In this document: in pieces, positions 52,375 to 62,618 of the stretch | Numbering within the stretch: the stretch's first letter is position 1 | Layout: every line of letters starts with the position of its first letter | DNA from: Pseudomonadales bacterium | GTDB taxonomy: Bacteria > Pseudomonadota > Gammaproteobacteria > Pseudomonadales > Pseudohongiellaceae | Assembly (NCBI GenBank): GCA_022819645.1 | Contig: JAJEGU010000041.1 | Span: forward strand, 1-64,000 | Direction of reading: 5' to 3' | DNA: 64,000 bases | Translations under genes and position numbers: made by a program | The notes under the pieces: generated by a model | Seen by the model: only the letters and a program-made list of their open reading frames with translations | The model's database searches: none | What the model was told of the DNA's origin: nothing

Positions 52375-53538
52375 CTACAACCGCACGATGGCGTCGGTGA
52401 AGGCAGCCATGACCTCGCCCATGCGGGGCACCCAGCGCATCACCACCAGCAGATCGTTCTCCTGGTCGATCCAGATGTAGTTGCCGCCGGCGCCGCTGGC
52501 ATAGAAAGCGCCTTCCGGCGCGTTCTCGACCGCTTCCCGATCGGTATTCAGCCACCACATGTAGCCGTAGCGCTTGTAGGGAGCCGAAGGCTGCTGCACC
52601 GCATCCACCCATTCCCTTGAGACAAGCTGCTTGCCGTCCCAGTTGCCGTCGCGCAGGAACAGGTAGCCGAAGCGGGCATGGTCGAGCGTGCTGATGAAGA
52701 AGCCGCCGCCCCAATGGGCGCCGCCGGAAGGCGACTGCATGCGCCGGCCGTCGATTTCCACCCAGGAATTTTCATAGCCGTGCCATTCCCATTCCTCGCT
52801 GGCGCCGATCGGATCCATGACTCGTTCCCTGAGCACTCCGTCCAGTGGCTCGCGCCAGACGTTGAGCAGCGAGTAGGCGAGCATGTTCACGCGCACGTCG
52901 TTGTACTTGTAGAAAGTGCCCGGCTCATGCATTTCGCGGTCGATAGCGATGGCCGGGTCGTAGTCGTGGGGGCGGTCGGCCCAGTCGGGCTTGCCCCAGA
53001 GCGTTCCCGCCCAGTCCGACGACTGGTTGAGGAAATGCTCCCAGGTGATAGGCGCGTTATGCGGGTCGTCGAAACTTTCGTGGGGAAAGTAATCCTTCAC
53101 CGGATCGGTCACGTCTTCGATCAGGCCCTCGTCCAGCGCCAGCCCGGCCATGGTCGAGAGATAGCTCTTGGCGACGCTGAAAGTCATGTCCTCGCGTTCG
53201 ATGTCGCCCCATTCAGCAACGATGTAGCCGTTGCGCACCACCAGCCCGGAGCCTTCTTCCCGGCGTTTGACCGGTCCGAGAATGCTGAAATGCGGCTCGC
53301 GGCCGAAGCTGCGTTCGATGAACTGGGCCATGTTGTGGGGTTCGACCACGGTATTGTCCCTGGCCAACTGCACCGCTTGCGCCAGTTTCGCGCTGTCCAT
53401 GCCCGCTTCTTCCGGCGCGCGCCGTTCCCATTCACCGGGCGGCGGATAGTAGAAATCCTGGGCGACGCCGACCTGGGCCGCCAGGGCAAGGAATACAACC
53501 TGAATCAGGAATCGGACAGGCTTGCGAAACATGTGCAT
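52375..53538 (-). CDS. Exported serine hydrolase, class C beta-lactamase-like
   Basis: A 387-residue periplasmic hydrolase of the beta-lactamase/DD-peptidase fold. Signal peptide to GVAQ; Ser121-x-x-Lys124 (SVAK) is the nucleophile pair, YKYND supplies the Tyr-x-Asn element, and GAGGNYIW stands at the third motif. Such proteins are esterases, amidases or D-amino-acid peptidases as often as beta-lactamases. The start at 53538 is set by GGAGG 5 bases upstream. It sits 18 bases after the upstream gene and 3 bases before the aldolase gene, inside the exported operon. Confidence 0.85.
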   Translation of the reverse strand: MHMFRKPVRFLIQVVFLALAAQVGVAQDFYYPPPGEWERRAPEEAGMDSAKLAQAVQLARDNTVVEPHNMAQFIERSFGREPHFSILGPVKRREEGSGLVVRNGYIVAEWGDIEREDMTFSVAKSYLSTMAGLALDEGLIEDVTDPVKDYFPHESFDDPHNAPITWEHFLNQSSDWAGTLWGKPDWADRPHDYDPAIAIDREMHEPGTFYKYNDVRVNMLAYSLLNVWREPLDGVLRERVMDPIGASEEWEWHGYENSWVEIDGRRMQSPSGGAHWGGGFFISTLDHARFGYLFLRDGNWDGKQLVSREWVDAVQQPSAPYKRYGYMWWLNTDREAVENAPEGAFYASGAGGNYIWIDQENDLLVVMRWVPRMGEVMAAFTDAIVRL

Positions 53539-53556
53539 CGGCGCCTCCAAAAGGAC

Positions 53557-54540
53557 TTATTCGGTGACGTTCACCGTGATGTAACCGTCGTGGTACAAGC
53601 CGCCGTCATCGGCCCTGCCCCATAGTACATAGGTGCCGGGTTCGTCGAACGTGGCGGTTACCGTGTAGATGCCGTCTTCCGGAATCGGCGGCGGCAGGAA
53701 CAGCGCGCCCCAGGGCGAATTCGCGCTGGTGCGGGAGTCTTCCCAGACTTTTACCTGGGGCGGATCGAAGCTGACCTTGCCGGGGCCACGATACTTGTTC
53801 CATGAGTAGTACAGGCCGTTGACCTTGTCCACGGTCACTCTCACGGGCGGACTCGTCATGCGGCGCTCCATGATCAGCTCGGGCGTAACGAAAGCGGCCG
53901 CAAGCGGTCCGCCGGCAAATTCGGCGAAGCTGCGCGCCTCTTCCACCGGATCGGTAGGCTCGGGGAGGCCGTCATCGGTGACCAGGGTGTCGAGTACCAG
54001 GGGCTCGCCCACGGCTACGGTGCGAATATCGTCGCCCTGAATCGCCACCACGGGCGGAACGTTGGCGCGGGATTCCGGACTGCTCGTGCCGGCGCCCAGC
54101 GAGCCTGTCTCCGAGGCGATGACCATATTGTCCACCAGATAGTCATAGCGCAGGGTGCCATAGGCTTTTTTCTCGACACCGTTCACGGTGAGCGTCCAGA
54201 CGAGTTCCCGGTCGCCCCAGTCGGCGGGCACCGGCACTTCGAAGGTGAAGCGGTTGCGGCGCGGCAGGAAATGCTCGGGCTGGCCGCGGTCCGGGTCACC
54301 GGGTTCGAAATAATTGTGCTCGCCCACGGGAACGTCGGGAGTTTCCTCCCAGTTCTCGTTCATGTAGCCGAACATCAGGTTGTAACCGCCTTCGTCATTG
54401 GGGCGCCAGCCCTCGAAGGCAGGTTCCACATGCTGGCCGGTGCGATAGGTCTGGGCGCCGGCGGCGCCTGCCATCAGGGCGGTCAGCAGGAATATGGCGA
54501 ACTTTTGTCGGGGCGCGCCCGACCCGCTTGCAACAAGCAT
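53557..54540 (-). CDS. Exported beta-sandwich protein of unknown function
   Basis: A 327-residue protein with a signal peptide (FAIFLLTALMAGAAGAQ). Features: FEGWRPNDEGGYNLMFGYMN near residue 42, PRRNRFTFEVPVP, WTLTVNGVEKKAYGTLRYDY and a C-terminal Ig/PKD-like strand set (YTVTATFDEPGTYVLWGRADDGG). I know no named family. The fixed position between the PHM-like monooxygenase and the hydrolase suggests a binding or scaffolding role in the same periplasmic process. Ribosome site AGGAAG precedes the ATG. Confidence 0.75.
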   Translation of the reverse strand: MLVASGSGAPRQKFAIFLLTALMAGAAGAQTYRTGQHVEPAFEGWRPNDEGGYNLMFGYMNENWEETPDVPVGEHNYFEPGDPDRGQPEHFLPRRNRFTFEVPVPADWGDRELVWTLTVNGVEKKAYGTLRYDYLVDNMVIASETGSLGAGTSSPESRANVPPVVAIQGDDIRTVAVGEPLVLDTLVTDDGLPEPTDPVEEARSFAEFAGGPLAAAFVTPELIMERRMTSPPVRVTVDKVNGLYYSWNKYRGPGKVSFDPPQVKVWEDSRTSANSPWGALFLPPPIPEDGIYTVTATFDEPGTYVLWGRADDGGLYHDGYITVNVTE

Positions 54541-54574
54541 CTTGCTTCCTATCCTCTTGTGTCAGTGGAAAAAA

Positions 54575-55999
54575 TCAGTCCGAGGCTTCCGCCGCGGCCA
54601 CGGGAGTTGGCGCCACCAGCGGCGCGCCGCACAGCGGGCAGCCGATGACATGGTCATTGGGCCCGAGATCAAGCACCCGGCGCCTTTCGGCCATTTCTTC
54701 CATGAACTGCTCGTCGGTGAGCTTCACCCGCATGCCGAGGTCGATGAACATGTTGGTCACCGAGCGGTTGCCGGAACCCTGCCAGTTGCGGGGATCGGGC
54801 ACATTGGGATTGGTCTCGGTATTGTTCATGTAGCCCACGATATGCAGGACGGTGCCCCTCGGCAGCAGTGGCTGGGCGTGATCGGCATAGGCATAGCCGC
54901 GCACCCAGTTGTGGTCGTAACCGACGCAGGACAGCGTCTCCGCCGTGTAACCCCAGATCGCCTCAAGGCACATGCGCTCGCCCGGGGCGTGCAGATGGGG
55001 CTCGAAGGTTACGATCTTGATGTTGTCTTCCAGGGCCACATAGGCGTGCAGTTCCTGGTTGTTCTGGTTGCCGGCGATACTGATGTCGACGCCGTTGCCA
55101 AGCCCGAGCCTGACCCGTTCATACTTCGGCTGGTAACCCACGGGATGGAAGCGGAAGCCGATTTCCAGATGGCCGGTGGTGTCCTGGCCATTGGAGTGCA
55201 GATGCACCGAATCGGAAACCACATGGGTGCCGGGGCGCAGCAGCCGGCCGGCGTCCTCGTCGAAGATGTCGGGGTTGCGGCCCACTTCGTGGACCGGCCA
55301 GGAGGTGACCGTGTCGTCGATGCGCTGGCCGTTTTCGTCGATCTCGGCGGTGCTCCAGATCATGTGGTGGAAGATATAGCGGCCGCCCACGGTCTCGCGA
55401 CCGGTGCCGGCCTGGAAGTTGACGTCGTTGACTTCGACGATTTCCACGGACTTTACGTAGCGGTCCTCTTCCAGCGGTATGGGGATACGGTCGATTTCGC
55501 CCCACCAGTCGGGTGTTCCGGCGAGTTTGGTTACCGGGTTGGTGCTTACGATCAGGTCCGGCTCGCCGGCGGTCCACTTGACGCTGTCGTCAAAGACCAG
55601 CGGCTCGGGGGCGTCGGCCGGGTCTCCCCGCAGGGCGCCGGTGCGGGCCCAGGTTGAAATCGCCTCGATTTCCCCATCGTTCAGGGAAGGATCGTTCTTG
55701 TAATCCTGGATGCCGATGTTCTTTTCCATGTACCAGGGCGGCATGGCGCCGGCGCGGTCGCGGATGCCGGTCTTGTACTCGATCAGCCCGGCGAATGGCG
55801 CCACCTGTTCATAGGTCACCAGCGGCATGGGGCCAACGCCGCCGACCCGGTGGCAGTTCTGGCAGCTCTTTTGCAGAATCGGCTCGATATCGCGGTGGAA
55901 GGTGACCTCGCCCGGCTGCCCCGAAGCCGCGAAAGACGCCAGCAGCACAGGCAATGCCAGCACCGGGCGGACCAGACCGAAACGGATTTGCTGCGACAT
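54575..55999 (-). CDS. Exported PHM-like copper monooxygenase with N-terminal haem c motif, paralogue B
   Basis: A 474-residue periplasmic protein and first gene of the exported operon. A haem c motif C46-x2-C49-H50 (SCQNCHR) follows the signal peptide. Candidate copper ligands follow the peptidylglycine-hydroxylase pattern: His211/His212 in FHHMIW, a His in VHLHSNGQ (266 or 268), His335-x-His337 in EPHLHAPG and Met417 in SVTNMFID. The fused cytochrome could deliver the electrons that ascorbate provides in animals. A late CPLCGAPL motif near residue 460 is an extra CxxC. I chose ATG 55999 with GAGGA upstream over an open extension to 56050. Confidence 0.8.
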   Translation of the reverse strand: MSQQIRFGLVRPVLALPVLLASFAASGQPGEVTFHRDIEPILQKSCQNCHRVGGVGPMPLVTYEQVAPFAGLIEYKTGIRDRAGAMPPWYMEKNIGIQDYKNDPSLNDGEIEAISTWARTGALRGDPADAPEPLVFDDSVKWTAGEPDLIVSTNPVTKLAGTPDWWGEIDRIPIPLEEDRYVKSVEIVEVNDVNFQAGTGRETVGGRYIFHHMIWSTAEIDENGQRIDDTVTSWPVHEVGRNPDIFDEDAGRLLRPGTHVVSDSVHLHSNGQDTTGHLEIGFRFHPVGYQPKYERVRLGLGNGVDISIAGNQNNQELHAYVALEDNIKIVTFEPHLHAPGERMCLEAIWGYTAETLSCVGYDHNWVRGYAYADHAQPLLPRGTVLHIVGYMNNTETNPNVPDPRNWQGSGNRSVTNMFIDLGMRVKLTDEQFMEEMAERRRVLDLGPNDHVIGCPLCGAPLVAPTPVAAAEASD

Positions 56000-56095
56000 G
56001 TTCAGATCCTCATTGTCGTACGCCGGCAAGCGCGATGGGAAACCGGACATTCAACCGATTTTACCCATTTCGCCACACAATACCAGCCTTCGCGG

Positions 56096-58207
56096 TCAAG
56101 CCACGAAGGCTTCTTTCTCTTCCTCGGTGATCTCCTTGATGCTGAGCTTGATGCGGCCCCTGGGGTCGAGGTCGAGCACCTTCACGAGCACTTCCTCTCC
56201 TTCCGTGAGGTAGTCGCCGACGTTTTCCACGCGCTTGTTGGCGATCTGGGAAATATGCACCAGCCCGTCCTTGCCGGGGAGAATCGTGATGAAGGCGCCG
56301 AAATCCACAATGCGGGCCACGGTGCCGCTGTAGAGCTTGCCGATTTCGGCTTCGGCGGTGATGGCGTTGATGCGCTCGAGGGCCGCGTCCCGGGATGCCG
56401 CGTCTTCGCCGTATATGCGCACGATGCCGTCGTCGTCGATATCCACCGCCGCGCCGGTTTCCTCGGTAATGGCGCGGATAACGGCGCCGCCCTTGCCGAT
56501 GACATCGCGGATCTTGTCCTGGTCGATACGGAGCGTGGCCATGCTCGGCGCATTCTCACTCACAGTCGGGCGCGCCTCGGAGATGACCTTGCCCATCTCG
56601 CCGAGGATATGCTGCCTGGCTTCATGGGCCTGGGCGAGGGCCTGTTCCATGATCTCTTCGGTGATGCCCTGGATCTTGATATCCATCTGCAGGGCGGTGA
56701 CGCCCTTGGCGGTGCCGGCCACCTTGAAGTCCATGTCGCCGAGATGGTCCTCGTCGCCGAGAATGTCGGTGAGCACGGCAAAGCGCTCGTCTTCCTTGAT
56801 CAGGCCCATGGCGATGCCGGCGATCGGCGCCCGCAGGGGCACGCCGGCGTCCATCATGGCAAGGCTCGCGCCGCAGACCGAGGCCATGGAGCTGGAGCCG
56901 TTGGATTCGGTGATTTCGGAAACCACCCGGATCGCATAGGGAAAGTCTTCCTCCGCCGGCATCAAGGCGGCGACGCCGCGCTTGGCGAGCCGGCCGTGAC
57001 CGATCTCCCGGCGCTTGGGTCCGCTCATGAAACCGGTTTCGCCGACGGAATACGGCGGAAAGTTGTAATGCAGCATGAAACCTTCCTTGTGGGAACCGGC
57101 AAGCCCCTCGATCAATTGTGAATCACGCACCGGGCCCAGGGTCGTTACCACCAGCGCCTGGGTTTCGCCCCGGGTGAAAAGAGCGGAGCCGTGGGCCTTG
57201 GGGAGGATGCCCACTTCCACATCGATGGGACGCACGGAACGGGTGTCGCGACCGTCGATACGGGGCTTGCCGTCGATGATGCGGTGCCTGACGATGCTCT
57301 TCTCCAGGGTGGCGAATGCGCCGCGCACCTCCGCCTCACTGACTCCGGCTTCGGTATCGGCCAGACTTGCGATGGCGTCGGCCTGAATTTCGGCCACGGC
57401 GGCGGCGCGCTCCACCTTGCGGGAAATCTGGTAGGCCTCGGTGATTCCGGCGGCGGACCGTTCCGCCAGGGCCTCGGCCAGGGCCTCGTTCTTCGCTGCG
57501 GGCTGCCAGTCCCATTCGGGTTTGCCGGCGGCCTGCCTGAGTTCGTCGATGGCGCTGATGGCCACCTGCATTTCCTGCTGGGCGAACAGCACCGCGCCGA
57601 GCATCTGGTCTTCGTTCAGTTCGTTCGCTTCGGATTCCACCATGAGCACGGCGGAGCGAGTCCCGGCCACCACCATGTCGAGGGAGGAATCCTGCAATTC
57701 GCTGATGGAAGGATTGAGCCGGTAGCCGGTTTCGGGGTCGAGCCCGACCCGGGCGGCGGCAATGGGGCCGGCGAAGGGAATCCCGGAAATGGCCAGTGCG
57801 GCGGAGGCGCCAAGCATGGCGGGGATGTCCGGGTCATGGTCCTTGTCGGCGGAAATCACCGTGCAGATCACCTGCACTTCGTTGCGGAAACCCTTGGGGA
57901 AGAGCGGCCGGATGGGCCGATCGATCAGCCTCGAGGTCAGGGTTTCCTTCTCGGTGGGGCGCCCTTCGCGCTTGAAGAAACCGCCGGGGATTCTGCCCGC
58001 GGCGTAGGTTTTCTCCTGATAGTTGACCGTCAGCGGGAAGAAGTCGGCATTGGCCGAAGCTTCCCTCCTGCCCACCACGGTCGCCAGCACCTTGGAGTTG
58101 CCCATGGTGACGGTAACCGAGCCGGTGGCCTGACGGGCCATCTTGCCGGTTTCCAGGGTGACCTGCTGGTCACCGTATTGAAACGTCTTGGTTGTGATCT
58201 TGAACAT
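56096..58207 (-). CDS. pnp: Polyribonucleotide nucleotidyltransferase (PNPase)
   Basis: A 703-residue 3'-5' phosphorolytic exoribonuclease of the degradosome. Two RNase PH domains (about residues 10-230 and 310-540) with a helical linker, then KH ([19 protein letters not shown] near 565) and S1 ([21 protein letters not shown] near 625) domains. The start has AGGAAA upstream. It is the last gene of the nusA-infB-rbfA-truB-rpsO-pnp block, 58 bases after rpsO. In E. coli this leader is cut by RNase III for autoregulation; I saw no specific signal here. Confidence 0.97.
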   Translation of the reverse strand: MFKITTKTFQYGDQQVTLETGKMARQATGSVTVTMGNSKVLATVVGRREASANADFFPLTVNYQEKTYAAGRIPGGFFKREGRPTEKETLTSRLIDRPIRPLFPKGFRNEVQVICTVISADKDHDPDIPAMLGASAALAISGIPFAGPIAAARVGLDPETGYRLNPSISELQDSSLDMVVAGTRSAVLMVESEANELNEDQMLGAVLFAQQEMQVAISAIDELRQAAGKPEWDWQPAAKNEALAEALAERSAAGITEAYQISRKVERAAAVAEIQADAIASLADTEAGVSEAEVRGAFATLEKSIVRHRIIDGKPRIDGRDTRSVRPIDVEVGILPKAHGSALFTRGETQALVVTTLGPVRDSQLIEGLAGSHKEGFMLHYNFPPYSVGETGFMSGPKRREIGHGRLAKRGVAALMPAEEDFPYAIRVVSEITESNGSSSMASVCGASLAMMDAGVPLRAPIAGIAMGLIKEDERFAVLTDILGDEDHLGDMDFKVAGTAKGVTALQMDIKIQGITEEIMEQALAQAHEARQHILGEMGKVISEARPTVSENAPSMATLRIDQDKIRDVIGKGGAVIRAITEETGAAVDIDDDGIVRIYGEDAASRDAALERINAITAEAEIGKLYSGTVARIVDFGAFITILPGKDGLVHISQIANKRVENVGDYLTEGEEVLVKVLDLDPRGRIKLSIKEITEEEKEAFVA

Positions 58208-58265
58208 GAGTATTTCCTGTTGGCCGGCGCTTTGGCGGCGGCCCTGATGATTTTGTGTGCTTTTC

Positions 58266-58535
58266 CTAGCGGCGCAGTCCGAGCCGCTTGATCAGCGTGG
58301 CGTAGCGATCAACATCCTTGCCCTTGAGATAGTCGAGCAGTTTCTTCCTGCTGTTGACCATGCGGATCAGTCCGCGGCGTGAGTGGTGATCATGGGTATG
58401 CTGCTTGAAGTGCGCTTGCAGGTCGTTGATGTTGGCGGTCAGCAAGGCAACCTGCACTTCCGGGGAACCCGTGTCCCCCTCACCGGTTGCGTACTCCTTG
58501 ATGATCGTCTGTTTCTCTTCGCTTGATAAAGCCAT
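58266..58535 (-). CDS. rpsO: 30S ribosomal protein S15
   Basis: An 89-residue ribosomal protein, full family length, starting [23 protein letters not shown] with the usual [13 protein letters not shown] and [21 protein letters not shown]. Ribosome site GGAGAG. It lies between truB and pnp as in other gammaproteobacteria. Confidence 0.98.
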   Translation of the reverse strand: MALSSEEKQTIIKEYATGEGDTGSPEVQVALLTANINDLQAHFKQHTHDHHSRRGLIRMVNSRKKLLDYLKGKDVDRYATLIKRLGLRR

Positions 58536-58579
58536 TTCTCTCTCCAGCTTCTGTTTGCCCGCATCGGGGCCCCGGCGAT

Positions 58580-59515
58580 TCAGCCGGCGGCTTCCGCGAT
58601 CAGGCGCTTCGGCGCTACCTTGCCGTCGTCGTCAATGACGCCGATACCAATAAAACGCTCCTGTTGGTCGGTCTTGCGGTAGATCCTGACCAGTCCCTCC
58701 GCGGGCAGGCGCCGCACGAGCACCGACTGGCCGCTGCGCACCTGGTTTGCCGCAATCTCCGGCAGCAATACCGCCGGCAAATCCCGCAGCGGTCGATCCA
58801 TGGGCGCCAGCAGGCGATCAATGCCGGCCAGGCCGCCTCTTTCCCTTGCCTGTTCCAGTTCCTCGGCGGTTACGCAGTCCTCCTCGCCGAATCCGCCGGC
58901 CCGCAACCGCCGCAGGGCGATGACATGGGCGCCGCAGCCCAGCATCTGGCCAAGCTCGTCGGCTATCGTCCTGATATAGGTCCCTTTGCTGCAGGCCAGT
59001 TCGACCTCGATCTCAGGCGGCGCGAAATCCGTCAGGGCAATATCGTGAATCATCACCCTGCGCGCCTCGCGTTCCACCACCTGGCCGCTTCTCGCCAGCT
59101 TGTACAGCGGTGTTCCCCGCACCTTCACCGCCGAATGCATCGGCGGCACCTGTTCGAGCTCGCCGCGAAAGCTTTCCAGCGCCTTCGCCACCTGCTCCCG
59201 GGTCACGCTGAAGGCTTCGCAAACAGCGATTTCCCTGCCTTCGCTGTCGCCGCTGTCGGTGCGGACGCCGAGTTTCATGCGCGTCCGGTACCGCTTGTCC
59301 GAATCGAGCAGGAACTGCGAGACCTTGGTCGCCTCGCCGAAGCAAAGCGGCAGGACTCCCGTGGCCAGGGGATCAAGACTGCCGCCATGGCCCGCCTTGC
59401 TTGCCCCGAAGATCCGCTTCACCTGCTGCAGGGCGGCATTGGACGACAACCCCGGCGCCTTGTCGAGCGCCAGCAGCCCACTGACATCCCTGCCTCTCTT
59501 GCGCCGCCTGCCCAT
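58580..59515 (-). CDS. truB: tRNA pseudouridine-55 synthase
   Basis: A 311-residue enzyme forming pseudouridine 55 in the T loop of tRNAs. The catalytic Asp is in [15 protein letters not shown] near residue 47; [18 protein letters not shown] and [15 protein letters not shown] are further motifs. A C-terminal PUA-like domain follows. The ATG gives [21 protein letters not shown]. Positioned between rbfA and rpsO. Confidence 0.96.
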   Translation of the reverse strand: MGRRRKRGRDVSGLLALDKAPGLSSNAALQQVKRIFGASKAGHGGSLDPLATGVLPLCFGEATKVSQFLLDSDKRYRTRMKLGVRTDSGDSEGREIAVCEAFSVTREQVAKALESFRGELEQVPPMHSAVKVRGTPLYKLARSGQVVEREARRVMIHDIALTDFAPPEIEVELACSKGTYIRTIADELGQMLGCGAHVIALRRLRAGGFGEEDCVTAEELEQARERGGLAGIDRLLAPMDRPLRDLPAVLLPEIAANQVRSGQSVLVRRLPAEGLVRIYRKTDQQERFIGIGVIDDDGKVAPKRLIAEAAG

Positions 59516-59552
59516 ATCTTGCCGTCCTTTCAGCGCCCCGGCGCCGGGGCGT

Positions 59553-59945
59553 TCACGAATGCCGCTCCCGATCCGCCGCCAGGGCGCTGTCGATCAGCTC
59601 ATCAAGCTGGCGGCCGCGCTCCACGCTGGCGTCATACAGGAACCGCAGTTTTGGCGCCACCCGCAGTTGCAGACGCCGCGCCAGCAAACTGCGCAGGTAT
59701 CCGGCGGCGCCATTCAGCGCCGCGGTGCTTTCCCTGCCGTCGGCCTCGGATCGCTCCCTGCCGATGTCGCCCGCGCCCAGCGAAGTCACGAAGACTTTCG
59801 CATGGGCCAGGTCCGGGCTGACTTCCACTCCGGTCACCGACACCAGGCCGATGCGCGGATCGTTCACCTCGAACTGGATCAACGCGGCAACATCGCGCTG
59901 GATCTGGTCCGCCACCCGCTGGGCCCGGGAATTGTTCTCCATCAT
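59553..59945 (-). CDS. rbfA: Ribosome-binding factor A
   Basis: A 130-residue KH-like factor for maturation of the 30S subunit. Typical stretches: SRAQRVADQIQRDVAALIQ, DPRIGLVSVTGVEVSPDLAHAKVFV and LRVAPKLRFLYDASVERG. Two adjacent ATGs (59945 and 59942) give the family N-terminus; an open extension to 59993 is not needed. Lies 59 bases after infB. Confidence 0.95.
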   Translation of the reverse strand: MMENNSRAQRVADQIQRDVAALIQFEVNDPRIGLVSVTGVEVSPDLAHAKVFVTSLGAGDIGRERSEADGRESTAALNGAAGYLRSLLARRLQLRVAPKLRFLYDASVERGRQLDELIDSALAADRERHS

Positions 59946-60004
59946 GGCATGCGCTCCGGCCCGATCGAAACCTTCCACGAACTGTTCAGGCAAACCCTGA
60001 AAGT

Positions 60005-62584
60005 TCAGAGGCTCCTGGTGACTTCGGTGGTCTCGTACACCTCGATCTTGTCACCCACTTGCACGTCCTTGTAGTTGCGCACGCCGATTCCACATTCCAT
60101 GCCGTTGCGAACCTCGTTGATGTCGTCCTTGAACCGGCGCAGGGATTCCAGTTCCCCTTCGTAAATCACCACGTTGTCCCGCAGCACGCGAATCGGCTTG
60201 CTGCGGTGCACGGCGCCTTCGACCACCATACTGCCGGCGATCTGGCCGAACTTGGGCGAATTGAACACATCGCGCACTTCCGCCACGCCGATGATTTCCT
60301 CGCGAATTTCCGGCGCCAGCATGCCGCTCATGACGGCCCTGGCGTCGTCGATGACCTCATAAATCACGTTGTAATAACGCAAATTCAGGTGTTCGTTTTC
60401 GATAATGTCCCGGGCGGCCTTGCTGGCGCGCACATTGAAGCCGATCACCATGGCCCGGGAAGTCGCGGCGAGACTGGCGTCGGTTTCGGTAATGCCGCCG
60501 ACCCCGCTAGCCACCAAATCGCAGCGGACTTCTTCGGTATTCAGCCCGGCCAGGGCGCCGTTGATCGCCTCCAGCGAGCCGCGCACATCGGCCTTGAGAA
60601 CCACCTTGAACAACTTGACGCTGTCCTTGCCCATGTCCACCAGCATGCTTTCCACGCTGGCGGCCTGCTGCCGGGCGAGCAGGTTTTCCTTGAGGCGCAC
60701 CTGGCGGAACTCGGCCACTTCCCGGGCCTTGCGTTCATCGGCCACGACAGCGAATTCATCGCCGGCATTGGGGACGCCGTTGAGGCCGAGGATTTCCGCC
60801 GGAATCGAAGGTCCGGCGGAATCGACGTTCTGCCCCCGTTCGTCCATCAAGGCCCGCACCTTGCCGTACTCCATTCCCGCAAGCACCACGTCTCCGGCAT
60901 GGAGGGTGCCGTTCTGCACCAGCACCGTGGCCACCGGCCCCCGGCCCTTGTCGAGACGCGATTCGATGACCACGCCCTGGCCGGGAACGTCGGAGTATGC
61001 CTTGAGGTCGAGCAATTCGGCCTGCAGCAGGATGGCTTCGAGCAATAGGTCAATGCCTTCGCCGGTATGGGCCGACACCGGCACGAACTGGGTGTCTCCG
61101 CCCCAGTCTTCGGGAATGACTTCCAGCGCCGCGAGTTCGTTCTTGACGCGATCGATGTCGATGCCTTCCTTGTCGATCTTGTTGATGGCGACCACCAGTG
61201 GGACTTCAGCGGCCCGGGCGTGCTGCACGGCTTCTTCGGTCTGGGGCTTGACGCCGTCGTCGGCTGCCACCACCAGCACGATCACATCGGTGGCCCTGGC
61301 GCCCCGGGAACGCATGGCGGTGAAGGCGGCGTGGCCCGGCGTATCGAGAAAACAGATCATGCCGGCGCCGGTTTCCACATGGTAGGCGCCGATATGCTGG
61401 GTGATGCCTCCTGCCTCGCCACTCGCCACGGAGGCGTTGCGGATATGGTCGAGCAGGGAAGTCTTGCCGTGGTCCACATGTCCCATCACAGTGACCACCG
61501 GCGCCCGGGGCGCCTCCGACTTGCCTTTCTCCAGGGAGATGGATTCGGCGAGCTGTTCCTCGATGGCGTCCTCGGAAACGAATTTGGCGCGATGGCCGAG
61601 TTCTTCGATGACCAGGGTGGAGGTATCCTGATCCAGGGTATGATTGATGGTCGCCATGACCCCCATGTTGAGCAGAATCTTGATGATCTCGGCGGATTTC
61701 ACCGACATGCTCTGGGCGAGCTGCCCCACGGTGTTGGTCTCGCCGATGGTGATTTCCCGGGAGATGAATTCGGTGGGCTTTTCGAATGCATGCTGGGAAG
61801 CCATGCGCGGCTTCGCCTTGCGTCCCATTCTGCGACCGCGGGCGAGATCGTCGATATCACCGCCTTCGAGGACAAAATCGTCGTTGACGTGGATCTGCTT
61901 CCTGCGCCGCTGGGCCGGGGCCTTGGGCCGCAGGGAGGACTTGCGTTTTTCCGCCGATTCTCCGGGTTTGCCCCGCCCGCGCCGCTTGGCCGGGGCCTTG
62001 GCGCCGCGGCCGGCGTCCGCCTTGGCGGGTGGCTGTTCCGGCGCTGGCTGGGCGGGCTTGGCTTCCGCTTCCGGCGGCGGCCGCTCCGATTCCGGCTGTT
62101 CCGCTTCCTGCCTGGCTTCGGCGGGCCTGGCTTCCGCCGGGGCGGCAGGCGTTTCCGGCGCCGCATCCCGGGTTTCCGGCGGTTCCGCCACCGGCTCGGT
62201 GCCTGCGTCAAGGGTTTTTTGCCGCTCTTCGGCAGCGGCCGCTTCCTCCTCCCTGGCGGCCTCCTGCTGTTCGACGGCGCTGCGCTTGACATAGGTCCGC
62301 TTGCGGCGCACCTCCACATTTACCGTCCGGCCGCGACCGTGGGACCCCGCGGTGCGCAAGGTGCCCAGCGTCTTGCGCTTGAGCGTGATCTTGCGCGGGG
62401 CGGCCTCTTCCTCCTCGCTGCCGTGGCCCTTGCGCAAATGCACCAGCAGTTTGGTCTTGTCGGCGTTGGAGATCAGATGATCCGCCTCGGTGTGAGGCAG
62501 GCCCGCTTCCTTGATCTGGGCAAGCAGCTTCTCCACCGACACGCCTACCGCGCCGGCAAATTCACGAATACTTACTTCCGCCAT
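60005..62584 (-). CDS. infB: Translation initiation factor IF-2
   Basis: An 859-residue GTPase bringing initiator tRNA to the ribosome. The N-terminal IF2_N module ([17 protein letters not shown]) is followed by a long Glu/Ala/Pro-rich linker (residues 55-200) and a second IF2_N-like part ([16 protein letters not shown]). The G domain has [20 protein letters not shown] and NKIDKEG. Domains C1/C2 complete the protein. The linker makes it near the normal length for a gammaproteobacterial IF-2. Between nusA and rbfA as expected. Confidence 0.98.
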   Translation of the reverse strand: MAEVSIREFAGAVGVSVEKLLAQIKEAGLPHTEADHLISNADKTKLLVHLRKGHGSEEEEAAPRKITLKRKTLGTLRTAGSHGRGRTVNVEVRRKRTYVKRSAVEQQEAAREEEAAAAEERQKTLDAGTEPVAEPPETRDAAPETPAAPAEARPAEARQEAEQPESERPPPEAEAKPAQPAPEQPPAKADAGRGAKAPAKRRGRGKPGESAEKRKSSLRPKAPAQRRRKQIHVNDDFVLEGGDIDDLARGRRMGRKAKPRMASQHAFEKPTEFISREITIGETNTVGQLAQSMSVKSAEIIKILLNMGVMATINHTLDQDTSTLVIEELGHRAKFVSEDAIEEQLAESISLEKGKSEAPRAPVVTVMGHVDHGKTSLLDHIRNASVASGEAGGITQHIGAYHVETGAGMICFLDTPGHAAFTAMRSRGARATDVIVLVVAADDGVKPQTEEAVQHARAAEVPLVVAINKIDKEGIDIDRVKNELAALEVIPEDWGGDTQFVPVSAHTGEGIDLLLEAILLQAELLDLKAYSDVPGQGVVIESRLDKGRGPVATVLVQNGTLHAGDVVLAGMEYGKVRALMDERGQNVDSAGPSIPAEILGLNGVPNAGDEFAVVADERKAREVAEFRQVRLKENLLARQQAASVESMLVDMGKDSVKLFKVVLKADVRGSLEAINGALAGLNTEEVRCDLVASGVGGITETDASLAATSRAMVIGFNVRASKAARDIIENEHLNLRYYNVIYEVIDDARAVMSGMLAPEIREEIIGVAEVRDVFNSPKFGQIAGSMVVEGAVHRSKPIRVLRDNVVIYEGELESLRRFKDDINEVRNGMECGIGVRNYKDVQVGDKIEVYETTEVTRSL

Positions 62585-62618
62585 GCAATCGCTCCCGTGG
62601 ACTCAGGTCTCCCGCGCC

